This document shows, piece by piece, positions 30,624 through 40,767 of a stretch of 64,000 nt of DNA (the stretch's first letter is position 1; every line of letters starts with the position of its first letter). The translations under genes were made by a program, and so were the position numbers. Source of the DNA: Pseudomonas bubulae (GTDB lineage Bacteria; Pseudomonadota; Gammaproteobacteria; Pseudomonadales; Pseudomonadaceae); contig NZ_CP146077.1 of NCBI RefSeq assembly GCF_037023725.1, forward strand, positions 1,711,001-1,775,000, written 5' to 3'. The notes under the pieces were generated by a model. That model did not search any database, was not told the DNA's origin, and worked only from the letters and a program-made list of their open reading frames with translations.

Positions 30624-31733
30624 ATGCACGGCGAATCACCAATCAAACGTCGCGAATCGCGCAAAATCTGGGTCGGTAATGTACCTGTAGGTGGCGATGC
30701 CCCTATTGCTGTGCAGAGCATGACCAACAGTGACACCAATGACGTCGCTGCAACCGTTGCGCAAATCAACCGCCTGGAAGCCGCGGGTGTCGATATCGTG
30801 CGGGTTTCCGTGCCGGATATGGACGCAGCCGAAGCTTTTGGCCGGATCAAGCAACTGGTCAAGGTGCCATTGGTCGCCGACATTCACTTCGATTACCGCA
30901 TCGCCCTGCGCGTTGCAGAGTTGGGTGTGGACTGCCTGCGCATCAACCCGGGCAACATCGGTCGCGAAGACCGTGTGCGGGCGGTGGTTGATGCAGCCCG
31001 CGATCGCGGTATTCCGATCCGAATCGGCGTCAACGCCGGTTCCCTGGAAAAAGACCTGCAAAAAAAATACGGCGAACCGACGCCAGCCGCCCTGGTCGAA
31101 TCGGCACTGCGCCACGTTGAACACCTTGAACGCCTGAATTTCAAGGACTTCAAGGTCAGCGTAAAGGCCTCCGACGTGTTTATGGCGGTTGAAGCCTACC
31201 GTCTGCTGGCCAAGGAAATCGTCCAGCCGCTGCATCTGGGCATTACCGAAGCCGGTGGTTTGCGTTCAGGCACAGTGAAATCTGCCGTGGGCCTAGGTAT
31301 GCTGCTCGCCGAAGGAATTGGCGATACCATCCGCATCTCCCTGGCAGCAGACCCGGTTGAGGAAGTAAAAGTCGGTTACGACATCCTCAAGTCCTTGCAC
31401 CTGCGCTCGCGCGGCATCAACTTTATCGCGTGCCCGAGCTGCTCGCGGCAGAACTTCGACGTGGTGAAAACCATGAACGAACTTGAAGTTCGCCTCGAAG
31501 ACCTGCTGGTGCCGCTGGATGTTGCCGTGATCGGTTGTGTGGTCAATGGCCCTGGCGAAGCCAAGGAAGCCCATGTGGGGCTCACCGGTGGTACACCCAA
31601 CCTGATTTACATCGACGGCAAGCCGTCGCAGAAACTGACGAATGACAATCTGGTGGATGAGCTCGAAAGACTGATCCGGCAGAAGGCGGCCGAAAAGGTC
31701 GAAGCTGACGCAGCCGTTATCGCGCGCGGCTAA
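30624..31733 (+). CDS. ispG: 4-hydroxy-3-methylbut-2-en-1-yl diphosphate synthase (IspG/GcpE)
   Basis: A 369-aa [4Fe-4S] enzyme of the MEP isoprenoid pathway. Cluster cysteines are in [10 protein letters not shown] and GCVVNGPGE. The TIM-barrel part begins [12 protein letters not shown]. Its placement close after the isc operon is conserved in Pseudomonas and fits its cluster dependence. Confidence 0.97.
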   Translation: MHGESPIKRRESRKIWVGNVPVGGDAPIAVQSMTNSDTNDVAATVAQINRLEAAGVDIVRVSVPDMDAAEAFGRIKQLVKVPLVADIHFDYRIALRVAELGVDCLRINPGNIGREDRVRAVVDAARDRGIPIRIGVNAGSLEKDLQKKYGEPTPAALVESALRHVEHLERLNFKDFKVSVKASDVFMAVEAYRLLAKEIVQPLHLGITEAGGLRSGTVKSAVGLGMLLAEGIGDTIRISLAADPVEEVKVGYDILKSLHLRSRGINFIACPSCSRQNFDVVKTMNELEVRLEDLLVPLDVAVIGCVVNGPGEAKEAHVGLTGGTPNLIYIDGKPSQKLTNDNLVDELERLIRQKAAEKVEADAAVIARG

Positions 31734-31755
31734 CCAGACGAATAAAGGATTTATT

Positions 31756-33045
31756 GTGAGCAAGTCTTTGCAAGCCATTCGTGGCATGAACGACATCCTG
31801 CCGGAGCAGACGCCTCTGTGGCGCTACTTCGAGAGCAAGGTTTCGCGTTTGCTGGATAACTACGGTTACAAGCAGATCCGCATGCCAATCGTCGAATTCA
31901 CCGAGCTGTTCAAACGCTCGATCGGTGAAGTGACCGATATCGTCGAAAAAGAGATGTACACCTTCGAGGACCGCAACGGCGATTCGCTGACGCTGCGTCC
32001 TGAGGGAACTGCGGCGTGCGTGCGTGCGGTGCTTGAGCACGGCATCACCGGTGGTGGCCAGGTGCAAAAACTGTGGTACATCGGCCCGATGTTCCGTCAC
32101 GAGCGCCCGCAAAAAGGCCGTTATCGCCAGTTCCACCAGATTGGCGTCGAGGTGTTCAACCTCGATGGTCCGGACATCGATGCCGAACTGATCGTGCTGA
32201 CCTGGCGCCTGTGGGGCGAGCTGGGTATCCGCGATGCGGTCAAGCTCGAACTCAACAGCCTGGGCACCAGCGAAGCCCGTGCGCGCTATCGTGCGGCCCT
32301 GGTCGAGTATTTGTCCTCGCGTCTGAGCGAACTTGACGAAGACAGCCAGCGTCGCCTCAAGTCCAACCCGTTGCGTGTGCTCGACACCAAGAACGCCGAT
32401 ACCCAGGCGGTTCTGGTGGATGCACCGAAACTGGTGGACTACCTGGACGAAGAGTCCCGCGTGCATTTCGAGGGCCTCAAGGCTCGCCTCGATGCCGCCG
32501 GCATCCCGTACACGATAAACCCGAAGCTGGTTCGTGGCCTGGACTACTACAGCAAGACCGTATTTGAATGGGTAACCGACAAACTGGGCGCCCAGGGCAC
32601 CGTGTGTGCGGGCGGTCGTTATGATGGCCTGGTCGAGCAGATGGGCGGCAAGCCTACTGCCGGTGTCGGTTTTGCCATGGGCATCGAGCGCCTGATCCTG
32701 CTGCTCGAAACCCTTGAGCAGATCCCCGAAGAAATCGCACGTCAGGTCGATGTTTACCTGTGTGCTTTCGGCGAAGCCGCCGAACTGGCAGCCCTGGCTT
32801 TGAGCGAACGCGTTCGTGATCAACTGCCAAACCTGCGCCTGCAGATCAATGCCGGTGCGGGCAGCTTCAAAAGCCAGTTCAAAAAGGCTGACAAGAGCGG
32901 TGCACTGTTTGCGCTGATCCTGGGTGACGACGAATTGGCCCAGCAAGTGGTAGGTGTAAAACCCCTGCGTGGCCAGGGCGAACAACAAACGATTGCCTGG
33001 GATGCTCTAGCCGAGCACTTGGCCACCTGCATCGTGCAGGGTTGA
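31756..33045 (+). CDS. hisS: Histidine-tRNA ligase
   Basis: A 429-aa class II aminoacyl-tRNA synthetase with GTG start at 31756. Motif 1 and 2 regions are visible ([19 protein letters not shown] and [18 protein letters not shown]), plus the histidine-specific motifs [15 protein letters not shown] and [13 protein letters not shown]. Confidence 0.97.
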   Translation: MSKSLQAIRGMNDILPEQTPLWRYFESKVSRLLDNYGYKQIRMPIVEFTELFKRSIGEVTDIVEKEMYTFEDRNGDSLTLRPEGTAACVRAVLEHGITGGGQVQKLWYIGPMFRHERPQKGRYRQFHQIGVEVFNLDGPDIDAELIVLTWRLWGELGIRDAVKLELNSLGTSEARARYRAALVEYLSSRLSELDEDSQRRLKSNPLRVLDTKNADTQAVLVDAPKLVDYLDEESRVHFEGLKARLDAAGIPYTINPKLVRGLDYYSKTVFEWVTDKLGAQGTVCAGGRYDGLVEQMGGKPTAGVGFAMGIERLILLLETLEQIPEEIARQVDVYLCAFGEAAELAALALSERVRDQLPNLRLQINAGAGSFKSQFKKADKSGALFALILGDDELAQQVVGVKPLRGQGEQQTIAWDALAEHLATCIVQG

Positions 33046-33085
33046 AGCTGCAAAACAGCCGATTTAGCGAATAAGGAGTGTTGGG

Positions 33086-33727
33086 GTGTCGAGTAACGAA
33101 GATGATCAGCTGGGCGAGTTGAAAGACTGGTGGCAGCGCAACGGCAAACCCCTGCTGACTGGCGGCTTGCTTGCGCTGGTAGTGGTGTCCGGCTGGCAGC
33201 TCTGGCACAAATATCAGGCGAATCAGTCGCAAGGTGCGTCGGTTCTCTACCAACAATTGCTTGAAACCACGCTAACCCCTGACGGCAAGCCGGATGTGGC
33301 CCGCGTGGCGGATCTGGCCAACAAGCTGAAAAGTGAATACGCAGGCACTGCCTATTCGCAATTTGGCGGCCTGTTTGTGGCCAAGGTGGCGGTGGACAAC
33401 GGCAAGCTTGATGACGCGGCTACCGAGCTGAAAGTCATTGTCGACAAGCCGGCCAATGCCACTCTGGGCGAAGTGGCGCGTCAGCGTCTGGCTCAGGTAC
33501 TGGCCGCACAGGGCAAGGTTGACGATGCCCTGAAGCTGCTGGAAGGCGACTCGGACAAGGCATTCCTGGCCAGCCGTGAAGAACTCAAGGGCGACCTGCT
33601 GGTGCAGCAGGGCCGTACTGACGATGCGCGTGCAGCCTACGAGAAGGCCAAGGCCGGATTGTCGGATGAAGCAGCAGTAGGCGGCTTGCAAATCAAGCTC
33701 GATGACCTGGCCAAAGGGGATGCGTGA
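33086..33727 (+). CDS. yfgM: YfgM-family periplasmic chaperone, SecYEG-associated
   Basis: A 213-aa protein, GTG start at 33086 with AAGGAG upstream. A single N-terminal membrane helix (about residues 26-43, LLTGGLLALVVVSGWQLW) and a periplasmic helical TPR-like part. In E. coli YfgM binds PpiD and SecYEG and helps transfer secreted proteins to periplasmic chaperones. Next to bamB and hisS as in most gammaproteobacteria. Confidence 0.9.
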   Translation: MSSNEDDQLGELKDWWQRNGKPLLTGGLLALVVVSGWQLWHKYQANQSQGASVLYQQLLETTLTPDGKPDVARVADLANKLKSEYAGTAYSQFGGLFVAKVAVDNGKLDDAATELKVIVDKPANATLGEVARQRLAQVLAAQGKVDDALKLLEGDSDKAFLASREELKGDLLVQQGRTDDARAAYEKAKAGLSDEAAVGGLQIKLDDLAKGDA

Positions 33728-33731
33728 CGTG

Positions 33732-34871
33732 ATGCGATGGAAACATGCAGCATTGCTGGCTCTGGTCGTTTTGGCCGCGGGTTGCAGCAGCAACAGCAAA
33801 AAAGAATTGCCACCGGCGGAGCTGACCGACTTCAAAGAAGAAGTCGTGCTGCAAAAGCAGTGGAGCCGCTCGATCGGTGACGGTCAGGGCAAAACCTACA
33901 ACATGCTGGTTCCGGCTGTTGAAGGCAATAATATCTACGCTGCTGACGTAACGGGCGTGGTGATGTCTCTGGACCGCATGAACGGCGACGTTGAGTGGAA
34001 AAAAGACCTCGATCTGCCTGTTTCCGGCGCAGTTGGCCTGGGCTATGGCCTGGTCATGCTTGGCACCTTGCAAGGTGACGTGATTGCCCTGGATTCCAGC
34101 ACAGGCGAAGAAAAATGGCGCTCTCGCGTTAACAGCGAAGTGCTTGCACCTCCTGCGACCAACGGTGATGTGGTGGTGGTACAGACTCAGGACGATCGTC
34201 TGATCGGTCTGGATGCTGACACCGGCAATCAGCGCTGGACGTATGACAGCACGCCGGGCGTGCTGACCCTGCGTGGTACGGGGGCGCCACTGGTGACCAA
34301 TCACCTGGCCATCGGCGGTTTGTCGACCGGTAAAGTGGTCGCCCTGGATACCCGCAACGGCGTGCCTGTGTGGGAGCAACGTGTTGCCATCCCGCAGGGT
34401 CGCTCCGAGCTTGAACGCATTGTCGATATCGACGGTGGCCTGCTGTTGTCTGGCGGTACACTGTACGTCGCCAGCTACCAGGGCCGCATGGCGGCACTGG
34501 ACATGGAATCGGGTCGCGTGCTCTGGCAGCGTGATGCTTCCAGCTATGCAGGTGTCGCCCAAGGTTTCGGCAGCGTCTACGTCAGCCTGGCGTCGGGCAC
34601 TGTAGAAGGCGTTGACGAGCGTTCGACCACCTCGCTGTGGAGCAATGATGCTCTGGCACGCCGCCAATTGTCGGCTCCAGAGGTCTTCTCCAGCTATGTG
34701 GCAGTCGGTGACATGGAAGGCTATCTGCACCTGCTCAGCCAGGTCGATGGTCGTTTCGTGGGCCGTACCCGCGTTGACAGTGATGGCCTTCGGGCACGTC
34801 CGCTGGTGGTCGGTGACATGATTTACGTGTTTGGTAACAGCGGCAAACTGGAAGCCCTGACCATTCGCTAA
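33732..34871 (+). CDS. bamB: Outer-membrane assembly lipoprotein BamB
   Basis: A 379-aa lipoprotein (lipobox LAAGC) with an eight-bladed beta-propeller of PQQ-like repeats (for example DTGNQRWTYDS and TGEEKWRSRV). BamB is part of the BAM complex that inserts beta-barrels. The ATG at 33732 is preceded by a GTG codon in frame, which is equally possible. It lies 4 bases after yfgM. Confidence 0.95.
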   Translation: MRWKHAALLALVVLAAGCSSNSKKELPPAELTDFKEEVVLQKQWSRSIGDGQGKTYNMLVPAVEGNNIYAADVTGVVMSLDRMNGDVEWKKDLDLPVSGAVGLGYGLVMLGTLQGDVIALDSSTGEEKWRSRVNSEVLAPPATNGDVVVVQTQDDRLIGLDADTGNQRWTYDSTPGVLTLRGTGAPLVTNHLAIGGLSTGKVVALDTRNGVPVWEQRVAIPQGRSELERIVDIDGGLLLSGGTLYVASYQGRMAALDMESGRVLWQRDASSYAGVAQGFGSVYVSLASGTVEGVDERSTTSLWSNDALARRQLSAPEVFSSYVAVGDMEGYLHLLSQVDGRFVGRTRVDSDGLRARPLVVGDMIYVFGNSGKLEALTIR

Positions 34872-34954
34872 GGCGTCTATGCTTGAGGCTCTAGGGCCTC
34901 GGGCAGCCTTGCTCTGGCAAGGTTTGCGGCACATTTGTGCTGTTCCGAACTCTG

Positions 34955-34977
34955 GCCGCTGCCTTGCAGCGGCTTTT
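34955..34977 (+). terminator. Terminator between bamB and der
   Basis: GCCGCTGC, loop CTT, GCAGCGGC, then TTTTGTATTTT. A full 8-bp stem with T-rich tail. Confidence 0.75.
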
Positions 34978-35009
34978 GTATTTTCTGAAATAACGAAGTG
35001 GAGAGCCGC

Positions 35010-36479
35010 ATGGTTCCCGTAATCGCCCTGGTGGGCCGACCAAACGTCGGCAAGTCCACCTTGTTCAACCGCCTGACCAGGACTCGTGACGCCATCGTCG
35101 GCGACTTGTCCGGTCTGACCCGTGATCGCCAATACGGTGAGGCCAAGTGGCAAGGGCGTTCCTACATTCTGGTCGACACCGGCGGTATCTCCGGTGACGA
35201 GCACGGTATGGACGAAAAAATGGCCGAGCAGTCGCTGCTGGCCATCGAAGAAGCTGACGTCGTTCTGTTCCTGGTAGATGCAAAGGCGGGTTTCACTGCC
35301 GCTGACCAGATGATCGGCGAACACCTTCGCAAACGTAACAAGCGCTCCTACGTGGTGGCCAACAAGGTCGACAACATCGACCCGGACATGGCTCGCGCCG
35401 AGTTCGCGCCGCTGGGTATGGGCGATGCAATCCCGATCGCCGGTGCCCATGGCCGTGGTATCACGCAGATGCTGGAAATTGCCCTGAGCAACTTCCCGCG
35501 TGACGAAGAAGAGCCGGAAGACGGCGAAGAAGAAGTTGTTCTCGAAGGTGAGGAAGCCAAGCGCATTCCGGGCCCTAGCGAAAAAGACGGCATCAAGATC
35601 GCAATCATCGGTCGCCCGAACGTCGGTAAATCGACCCTGGTTAACCGCATGCTTGGTGAAGACCGGGTAATCGTCTATGACCAACCGGGTACCACTCGCG
35701 ACAGTATCTACATCCCGTTCGAGCGTAACGACGAGAAGTACACGCTGATCGACACCGCCGGTGTGCGCAAGCGCGGCAAGATCCACGAAGAAGTTGAAAA
35801 ATTCTCCGTGGTCAAAACCCTGCAAGCGATCAAAGACGCCAACGTGGTGATCTTTGTGATGGACGCCCGTGAAGGCGTGGTTGACCACGACCTCAACCTG
35901 TTGGGCTTTGCCCTGGAGGCCGGTCGGGCTCTGGTTATCGCGATCAACAAATGGGACGGCATGACCCCTAGCGAGCGCGAGTTCGTCAAGGTCGAGTTGA
36001 CCCGTCGCCTGTTCTTCGTCGACTTCGCCGATATCCACTTTATCTCGGCGCTGCACGGCACTGGCGTGGGTAACCTGTACCAGTCGGTGCAAAACTCCTT
36101 CAAGTCGGCGGTTACCCGCTGGCCGACCAACCGCCTGACCCAGATTCTGGAAGATGCGGTTAGCGAGCACGCGCCACCGATGGTCAACAGCCGCCGGATC
36201 AAGCTGCGTTATGCCCACTTGGGTGGTGCCAACCCGCCGATTATCGTGATTCACGGTAACCAGGTTGAGAAGGTGCCGAAGTCTTACGTCCGTTATCTCG
36301 AAAACACCTACCGTCGCGTCTTGAAGCTGGTCGGTACGCCGATCCGCATCGAGTTCAAAGGTGGCGAGAACCCGTACGAAGGCAACAAGAACTCGCTGAC
36401 CGACCGTCAGGTCAACAAGAAACGTCGCATGATGTCGCACCACAAGAAAGCCGAGAAAAATCGCAAAGACAAGCGCTAA
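35010..36479 (+). CDS. der: Ribosome-assembly GTPase Der (EngA)
   Basis: A 489-aa tandem GTPase needed for 50S assembly. Both G domains are intact: [12 protein letters not shown] with DTGG and NKVD, and [12 protein letters not shown] with DTAGVRKRG and NKWD. A KH-like domain and a lysine-rich tail ([18 protein letters not shown]) end the protein. The ATG at 35010 gives the standard [12 protein letters not shown] start. Confidence 0.98.
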   Translation: MVPVIALVGRPNVGKSTLFNRLTRTRDAIVGDLSGLTRDRQYGEAKWQGRSYILVDTGGISGDEHGMDEKMAEQSLLAIEEADVVLFLVDAKAGFTAADQMIGEHLRKRNKRSYVVANKVDNIDPDMARAEFAPLGMGDAIPIAGAHGRGITQMLEIALSNFPRDEEEPEDGEEEVVLEGEEAKRIPGPSEKDGIKIAIIGRPNVGKSTLVNRMLGEDRVIVYDQPGTTRDSIYIPFERNDEKYTLIDTAGVRKRGKIHEEVEKFSVVKTLQAIKDANVVIFVMDAREGVVDHDLNLLGFALEAGRALVIAINKWDGMTPSEREFVKVELTRRLFFVDFADIHFISALHGTGVGNLYQSVQNSFKSAVTRWPTNRLTQILEDAVSEHAPPMVNSRRIKLRYAHLGGANPPIIVIHGNQVEKVPKSYVRYLENTYRRVLKLVGTPIRIEFKGGENPYEGNKNSLTDRQVNKKRRMMSHHKKAEKNRKDKR

Positions 36480-36504
36480 CCGCGCAAGCTCAAAGCGTAA
36501 TGAG

Positions 36505-36528
36505 AAAGGGTCCGAAAGGACCCTTTTT
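36505..36528 (+). terminator. Terminator after der
   Basis: AAAGGGTCC, loop GAAA, GGACCCTTT followed by TTC. Ends the long ndk-der stretch. Confidence 0.88.
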
Positions 36529-36602
36529 CGTGTCAGGCGTTTGGGCTATCCTCGGTGGGTCCTGTGCCGCAGTCAGTGCCGGGAACTCAACAGGGAACGG
36601 CC

Positions 36603-37751
36603 ATGATCACCAGCAAGTTGCCGAACGTCGGCACCACCATCTTCACGCGCATGTCGCAGCTCGCGGCAGAAACCGGCGCACTCAACCTGTCTCAGGGGTT
36701 CCCTGACTTCGATGGCCCGCAGGCGTTGCGTGATGCAGTTGGCCAGCACATTGCCAGTGGCCATAACCAGTACTCCCCAATGACCGGCCTGCCTGCGTTG
36801 CGTCAGCAAGTGGCGGCCAAGATCGCCCGTAGCTATGGCGCACAGGTGGATGCTGACACTGAAGTGACCATCACCCCCGGCGCTACCCAGGCTATTTTCT
36901 GCGCCATTCAGGCCGTGATTCATGCTGGCGATGAAGTCATTGTGTTTGATCCGTGCTACGACAGCTACGAGCCTTCGGTCGAACTGGCGGGTGGCCGTTG
37001 TGTGCATGTGCAGTTGGGGCTGGATGACTTTTCGATAGACTGGCAAAAGCTTGAAGATGCGCTGAGCCCGCGCACGCGCATGATCATTCTCAACAGCCCG
37101 CACAACCCCAGTGGTGCCTTGATCAGCCGTGCCGAGCTTGACCAGTTGGCCCGCCTGATTGCTGATCGGGATATCTACCTCATCAGCGATGAGGTGTACG
37201 AACACCTGGTGTTCGATGGCGTGCCCCATGTCAGTGTTTTGTCCCATCCTGAACTGTACGATCGTGCATTCGTGGTCAGCTCTTTCGGCAAGACGTATCA
37301 CGTTACGGGCTGGAAAACCGGTTATGTCGTGGCACCGCCGGCTCTGACCGCCGAATTGCGCAAGGTTCACCAGTACGTCAGTTTTTGCGGGGTCACTCCC
37401 CTGCAATATGCATTGGCTGACTTTATGAGTGCCCACCCCGAGCACGTTGAAGAGTTGCCCGGGTTTTATCAGGCCAAGCGAGACCTGTTTTGTGATTTGC
37501 TGAACCCATCGCGTTTTACTTTCAAACCGGTGGCAGGGACGTATTTCCAGTTGGTGGATTACTCCCGAATTCGTCCGGACCTCAATGATGTCGACATGGC
37601 GGTGTGGCTGACCCGTGAGCATGGTGTAGCCACCATTCCGGTGTCGGTGTTCTACCAGGCCCCGCCCGCAGGGCAACGGCTGGTTCGACTGTGTTTTGCC
37701 AAACGCGAGGAGACGCTGCGTGAAGCAGCAGAGAAACTATGCGTGATCTAA
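36603..37751 (+). CDS. Methionine/glutamine-type aminotransferase (YbdL-like)
   Basis: A 382-aa class I/II PLP aminotransferase. The PLP lysine is in SSFGKTYHVTGWKTGY, and NSPHNPSGAL is the Asn-containing cofactor block. It most resembles YbdL, which transaminates methionine (via keto-methylthiobutyrate), phenylalanine and histidine, often with glutamine. The next gene encodes an omega-amidase, which would hydrolyse the ketoglutaramate made from glutamine. The ATG at 36603 follows ACGGCC only weakly but matches the family start. Confidence 0.85.
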   Translation: MITSKLPNVGTTIFTRMSQLAAETGALNLSQGFPDFDGPQALRDAVGQHIASGHNQYSPMTGLPALRQQVAAKIARSYGAQVDADTEVTITPGATQAIFCAIQAVIHAGDEVIVFDPCYDSYEPSVELAGGRCVHVQLGLDDFSIDWQKLEDALSPRTRMIILNSPHNPSGALISRAELDQLARLIADRDIYLISDEVYEHLVFDGVPHVSVLSHPELYDRAFVVSSFGKTYHVTGWKTGYVVAPPALTAELRKVHQYVSFCGVTPLQYALADFMSAHPEHVEELPGFYQAKRDLFCDLLNPSRFTFKPVAGTYFQLVDYSRIRPDLNDVDMAVWLTREHGVATIPVSVFYQAPPAGQRLVRLCFAKREETLREAAEKLCVI

Positions 37752-38530
37752 AGGGATTACCCGATTTAAACGTAGCGCTGGTGCAAACCACGCTGGCCTG
37801 GCATGACCGTCAGGCCAACTTCGATCATTTCGACGAGCTGCTCGAGCAGGCTGTTGGCGCTGACCTGGTGGTCTTGCCTGAGATGTTCACCACCGGCTTC
37901 AGCATGGAGTCCAGTACCCTTGCTGAGCCCGAAAGCGGCCCGACCACCGAGTGGCTGCGCAAGCAGGCACAAAGGCTCAATGCCGTGGTGACGGGCAGCG
38001 TGATTGTGCTCGCGGCGGATGGCAGCCACCGTAACCGCCTGTTGTGGGCGCGTCCGGATGGCGAAGTGCTGCATTATGACAAACGCCACCTGTTCCGAAT
38101 GGCCGGTGAGCATGAGCATTTCACTCCGGGTGAGCGTCAGGTCCAGTTTGAGGTCAAGGGCTGGCGTGTTCGCCCGCTGATTTGCTATGACCTGCGCTTC
38201 CCGGTGTGGAGCTGCGACCCCCATGACACCGACCTGTTGCTGTACACCGCCAACTGGCCGGGTGCGCGGCGGTTGCACTGGAACCGTTTGCTGCCGGCGC
38301 GGGCCATCGAAAACCTGTGTTATGTCGCGGCGGTGAATCGGGTGGGCACGGACGGCAAAGGTCTGGTGTATACCGGGGACAGTCATATCCTCGATTTTCA
38401 GGGCGAGTCGCTGCTCAGTGCAGGGGAGGCGGATGGCGTATTTACCATGAGCCTGAATGCGGGCGAATTGGGTGCTTACCGCGAGCGCTTCCCGGCCAAC
38501 CTGGATGCGGACAGTTTTGATCTGCGCTGA
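37739..38530 (+). CDS. Omega-amidase / nitrilase-family amidohydrolase (YafV-like)
   Basis: A 263-aa nitrilase-fold enzyme. The Glu-Lys-Cys triad is in VLPEMFTTGF, YDKRHLFRMAG and LICYDLRFPVW. YafV-type enzymes hydrolyse alpha-ketoglutaramate. The gene overlaps the aminotransferase by 13 bases, so the two likely form a glutamine transaminase plus omega-amidase pair, useful in methionine salvage. Confidence 0.87.
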   Translation: MRDLKGLPDLNVALVQTTLAWHDRQANFDHFDELLEQAVGADLVVLPEMFTTGFSMESSTLAEPESGPTTEWLRKQAQRLNAVVTGSVIVLAADGSHRNRLLWARPDGEVLHYDKRHLFRMAGEHEHFTPGERQVQFEVKGWRVRPLICYDLRFPVWSCDPHDTDLLLYTANWPGARRLHWNRLLPARAIENLCYVAAVNRVGTDGKGLVYTGDSHILDFQGESLLSAGEADGVFTMSLNAGELGAYRERFPANLDADSFDLR

Positions 38531-38572
38531 TTTGTAGAAGCAGTTATCAGATTGTGTGTACGACGTAAACCT

Positions 38573-38660
38573 GTGGGAGCGTGGCTTGCCCGCGATGGCA
38601 TCACCGCGGTCTGCCTGCCAAATCGCGCCGCCTGAATCGCGAGCAAGCCCGCTCCCACAG
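38573..38660. repeat. REP pair (GTGGGAGC family)
   Basis: GTGGGAGCGTGGCTTGCCCGCG at left (shown in part) is answered by CGAGCAAGCCCGCTCCCAC at right. Confidence 0.88.
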
Positions 38661-38690
38661 GGGCTGGTGATTGCCGGTCATGATGCAATA

Positions 38691-38724
38691 AAAAGCCCCC
38701 AGGGTTCTCACCTTGGGGGCTTTT
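38691..38724. terminator. Bidirectional terminator between the amidase gene and leuA
   Basis: AAAAGCCCCCAGG, loop, CCTTGGGGGCTTTT. A-rich on one side and T-rich on the other, it serves both convergent genes. Confidence 0.88.
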
Positions 38725-38741
38725 GCGTTTCAGGCCAACGT

Positions 38742-40421
38742 TTACGCGGCTTTCGCCTCGGCTTCGCTCAGGGAACGGTTCAGAGCGCTGAACAATGCCT
38801 TGAAGCTTGCCGTGGTGATGTTTTCATCAATGCCCACGCCATGCACGGCTCGGCCGCCATTGACCCGCAACTCTATATAAGCCGCAGCCTTGGCGTTGGT
38901 GCCAGCACCAATCGCATGCTCGTTGTAGTCCATTATTTCGGCATTGACCGGCAGGCCGGCTACCAGTGCTTCCAACGCGCCGTTGCCTTTGCCGCTCCAG
39001 CGCAGATTGGTTTCGCCGTCGCCTTTGGCCGAGACTTCGACTTCGACCGCACTGTGACCGTTCTCTTCCTGCAAGCGATGGCTGACCAGCGCGTAAGGAG
39101 TGTTGGCCTGCAAGTACTCGGTGCGCAGCAAGCTGTGAATCTGCTGAGCAGTCATTTCCAGGCCCAGACGGTCAGTTTCGCGTTGTACCACCTGGCTGAA
39201 TTCGATCTGCATCCGGCGCGGCAAGCTGATGCCGTATTCCTGCTCCAGCAGGTAAGCGATCCCGCCTTTGCCCGACTGGCTGTTAACCCGAATCACGGCT
39301 TCGTAGCTGCGACCGATATCCGCCGGGTCGATCGGCAAGTACGGCACTTCCCACAGGGCGTCCGGTTTCTGCTGGGCGAAGCCTTTGCGGATGGCGTCCT
39401 GGTGCGAACCGGAGAACGCGGTGTGCACCAGGTCGCCCACATACGGGTGACGCGGGTGCACCGGGATCTGGTTGCACTCTTCGACAACCTTGCGCACGCC
39501 ATCGATATCGGAGAAGTCCAGCTGCGGATCCAGGCCCTGGGTGTACATGTTCAGGGCCACGGTCACCAGGTCGACGTTACCGGTCCGTTCGCCGTTACCG
39601 AACAGGCAGCCTTCGACACGATCGGCGCCAGCCATCAGGCCCAGCTCGGTGGCGGCTACACCGGTGCCACGGTCGTTGTGGGTGTGCAGGCTGATCAGCA
39701 CGCTGTCACGGCGATTGATATTGCGGCCGAACCATTCGATCTGGTCGGCGTAGATATTCGGCGTCGCGCACTCAACGGTGGCAGGCAAGTTGAGGATCAT
39801 CTTGTGCTCAGGCGTCGGGTTCCACACTTCGATTACCGCGTCACACACTTCCTTGGCGAACTCCAGTTCGGTGGCGCTGAAGGTCTCTGGCGAGTATTCG
39901 AACGTCCAGTGGGTTTCGGGCTGCTGAGCGGCGTATTTGACGAACAGCTTCGCCGCGCTGACCGCGATTTCCTTGATGCCGTCTTTGTCCTGGTTGAACA
40001 CGATGCGGCGGAAAGCAGGGCAAGTGGCGTTGTACAGGTGGACGATAGCCTTTTTCGCGCCGCGCAGCGATTCGAAGGTGCGGGCGATCAAGTCTTCGCG
40101 GCCCTGGGTCAGCACCTGGATAGTGGTGTCGTCCGGTATATGGCCGTCTTCGATCAGGGTGCGGACAAAGTCAAAGTCGGTTTGCGATGCCGCCGGGAAC
40201 GATGCCTCGATTTCTTTAACGCCTACGCTGACCAGGGTTTTCCAGAATCGCAGCTTCTTTACCGCATCCATCGGCTCGATCAGCGACTGGTTACCGTCGC
40301 GCAAATCGGAACTGCACCAGATCGGCGCCTGGGTGATGGTTTTTGACGGCCACGTTCGGTCGGGCAAATCAATGACCGGGAAGGCACGGTATTTGGAAGA
40401 AGGGTCTTTGAGCATGGTCAT
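38742..40421 (-). CDS. leuA: 2-isopropylmalate synthase
   Basis: A 559-aa enzyme of the longer LeuA type; it condenses acetyl-CoA with 2-ketoisovalerate as the first step to leucine. Metal and catalytic motifs are [11 protein letters not shown] near the N-terminus and [12 protein letters not shown]. The C-terminal regulatory domain ends with [13 protein letters not shown]. The start at 40421 has AAGGAT 9 bases upstream; a second ATG two codons later is possible. A leucine-rich short reading frame lies in the leader (40503-40580). Confidence 0.96.
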   Translation of the reverse strand: MTMLKDPSSKYRAFPVIDLPDRTWPSKTITQAPIWCSSDLRDGNQSLIEPMDAVKKLRFWKTLVSVGVKEIEASFPAASQTDFDFVRTLIEDGHIPDDTTIQVLTQGREDLIARTFESLRGAKKAIVHLYNATCPAFRRIVFNQDKDGIKEIAVSAAKLFVKYAAQQPETHWTFEYSPETFSATELEFAKEVCDAVIEVWNPTPEHKMILNLPATVECATPNIYADQIEWFGRNINRRDSVLISLHTHNDRGTGVAATELGLMAGADRVEGCLFGNGERTGNVDLVTVALNMYTQGLDPQLDFSDIDGVRKVVEECNQIPVHPRHPYVGDLVHTAFSGSHQDAIRKGFAQQKPDALWEVPYLPIDPADIGRSYEAVIRVNSQSGKGGIAYLLEQEYGISLPRRMQIEFSQVVQRETDRLGLEMTAQQIHSLLRTEYLQANTPYALVSHRLQEENGHSAVEVEVSAKGDGETNLRWSGKGNGALEALVAGLPVNAEIMDYNEHAIGAGTNAKAAAYIELRVNGGRAVHGVGIDENITTASFKALFSALNRSLSEAEAKAA

Positions 40422-40502
40422 CAGGCAATCCTTTTTATGCGAGCCGGTCATTGAGGAGGCGGCTAGCCGAAGAAATACAAAGCAGAAGGCGAGGCACCGC
40501 GA

Positions 40503-40580
40503 CTAGCGTTGCAGTCGTGCACTGACGAGGCAAAGGCTGCGGTGTTGACGAAGCAGAATGAGGACGTGAGGTGTGTTCAT
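40503..40580 (-). CDS. Candidate leucine-rich leader peptide upstream of leuA
   Basis: A 25-codon frame that begins MNTPHVLILLRQHRSLCL and has six leucines. TTAGGGTTGA stands at ribosome-site distance before the ATG. The stop is 81 bases before leuA. The stop region can fold (GCAC-GACT pairing with AGTC and GTGC), but I see no classic terminator with a T run before leuA, so a ribosome-stalling attenuator is an inference. It accounts for much of the 346-base gap between leuA and the M23 gene. An inverted repeat TATGCGC/GCGCATA (40658-40680) lies upstream. Confidence 0.42.
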   Translation of the reverse strand: MNTPHVLILLRQHRSLCLVSARLQR

Positions 40581-40767
40581 AGGCTCAACCCTAACCATTG
40601 GCGGGAAAGATGGCAAGCCTATAAAAAACATTGAGATAAATGCTCGAAAAGACAAGATATGCGCGTTTTTATAGCGCATATTGATTTTTGCCTTGCTCTG
40701 GATTGCGTGGTTTAAAGGGAGGGCATGCCTTGCGTGCTACAGGGGTTTTCCCCTTTCTGGGCGCTTG

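Noticed and set aside
33693..36443. A 916-codon open frame on the - strand opposite bamB and der
   Set aside because: It is the complement of two firmly identified genes with strong codon bias; the long frame follows from the GC-rich third positions. The translation has no recognisable domain and no ribosome site.
38556..40346. A 596-codon + strand frame opposite leuA
   Set aside because: It starts in a REP element and is fully antisense to leuA; low-complexity composition typical of a shadow frame.
40658..40680. Inverted repeat TATGCGC/GCGCATA as a terminator of the M23 gene
   Set aside because: The short stem has its T-rich part in the loop rather than after it; an operator or chance repeat is as likely, so no separate feature was made.
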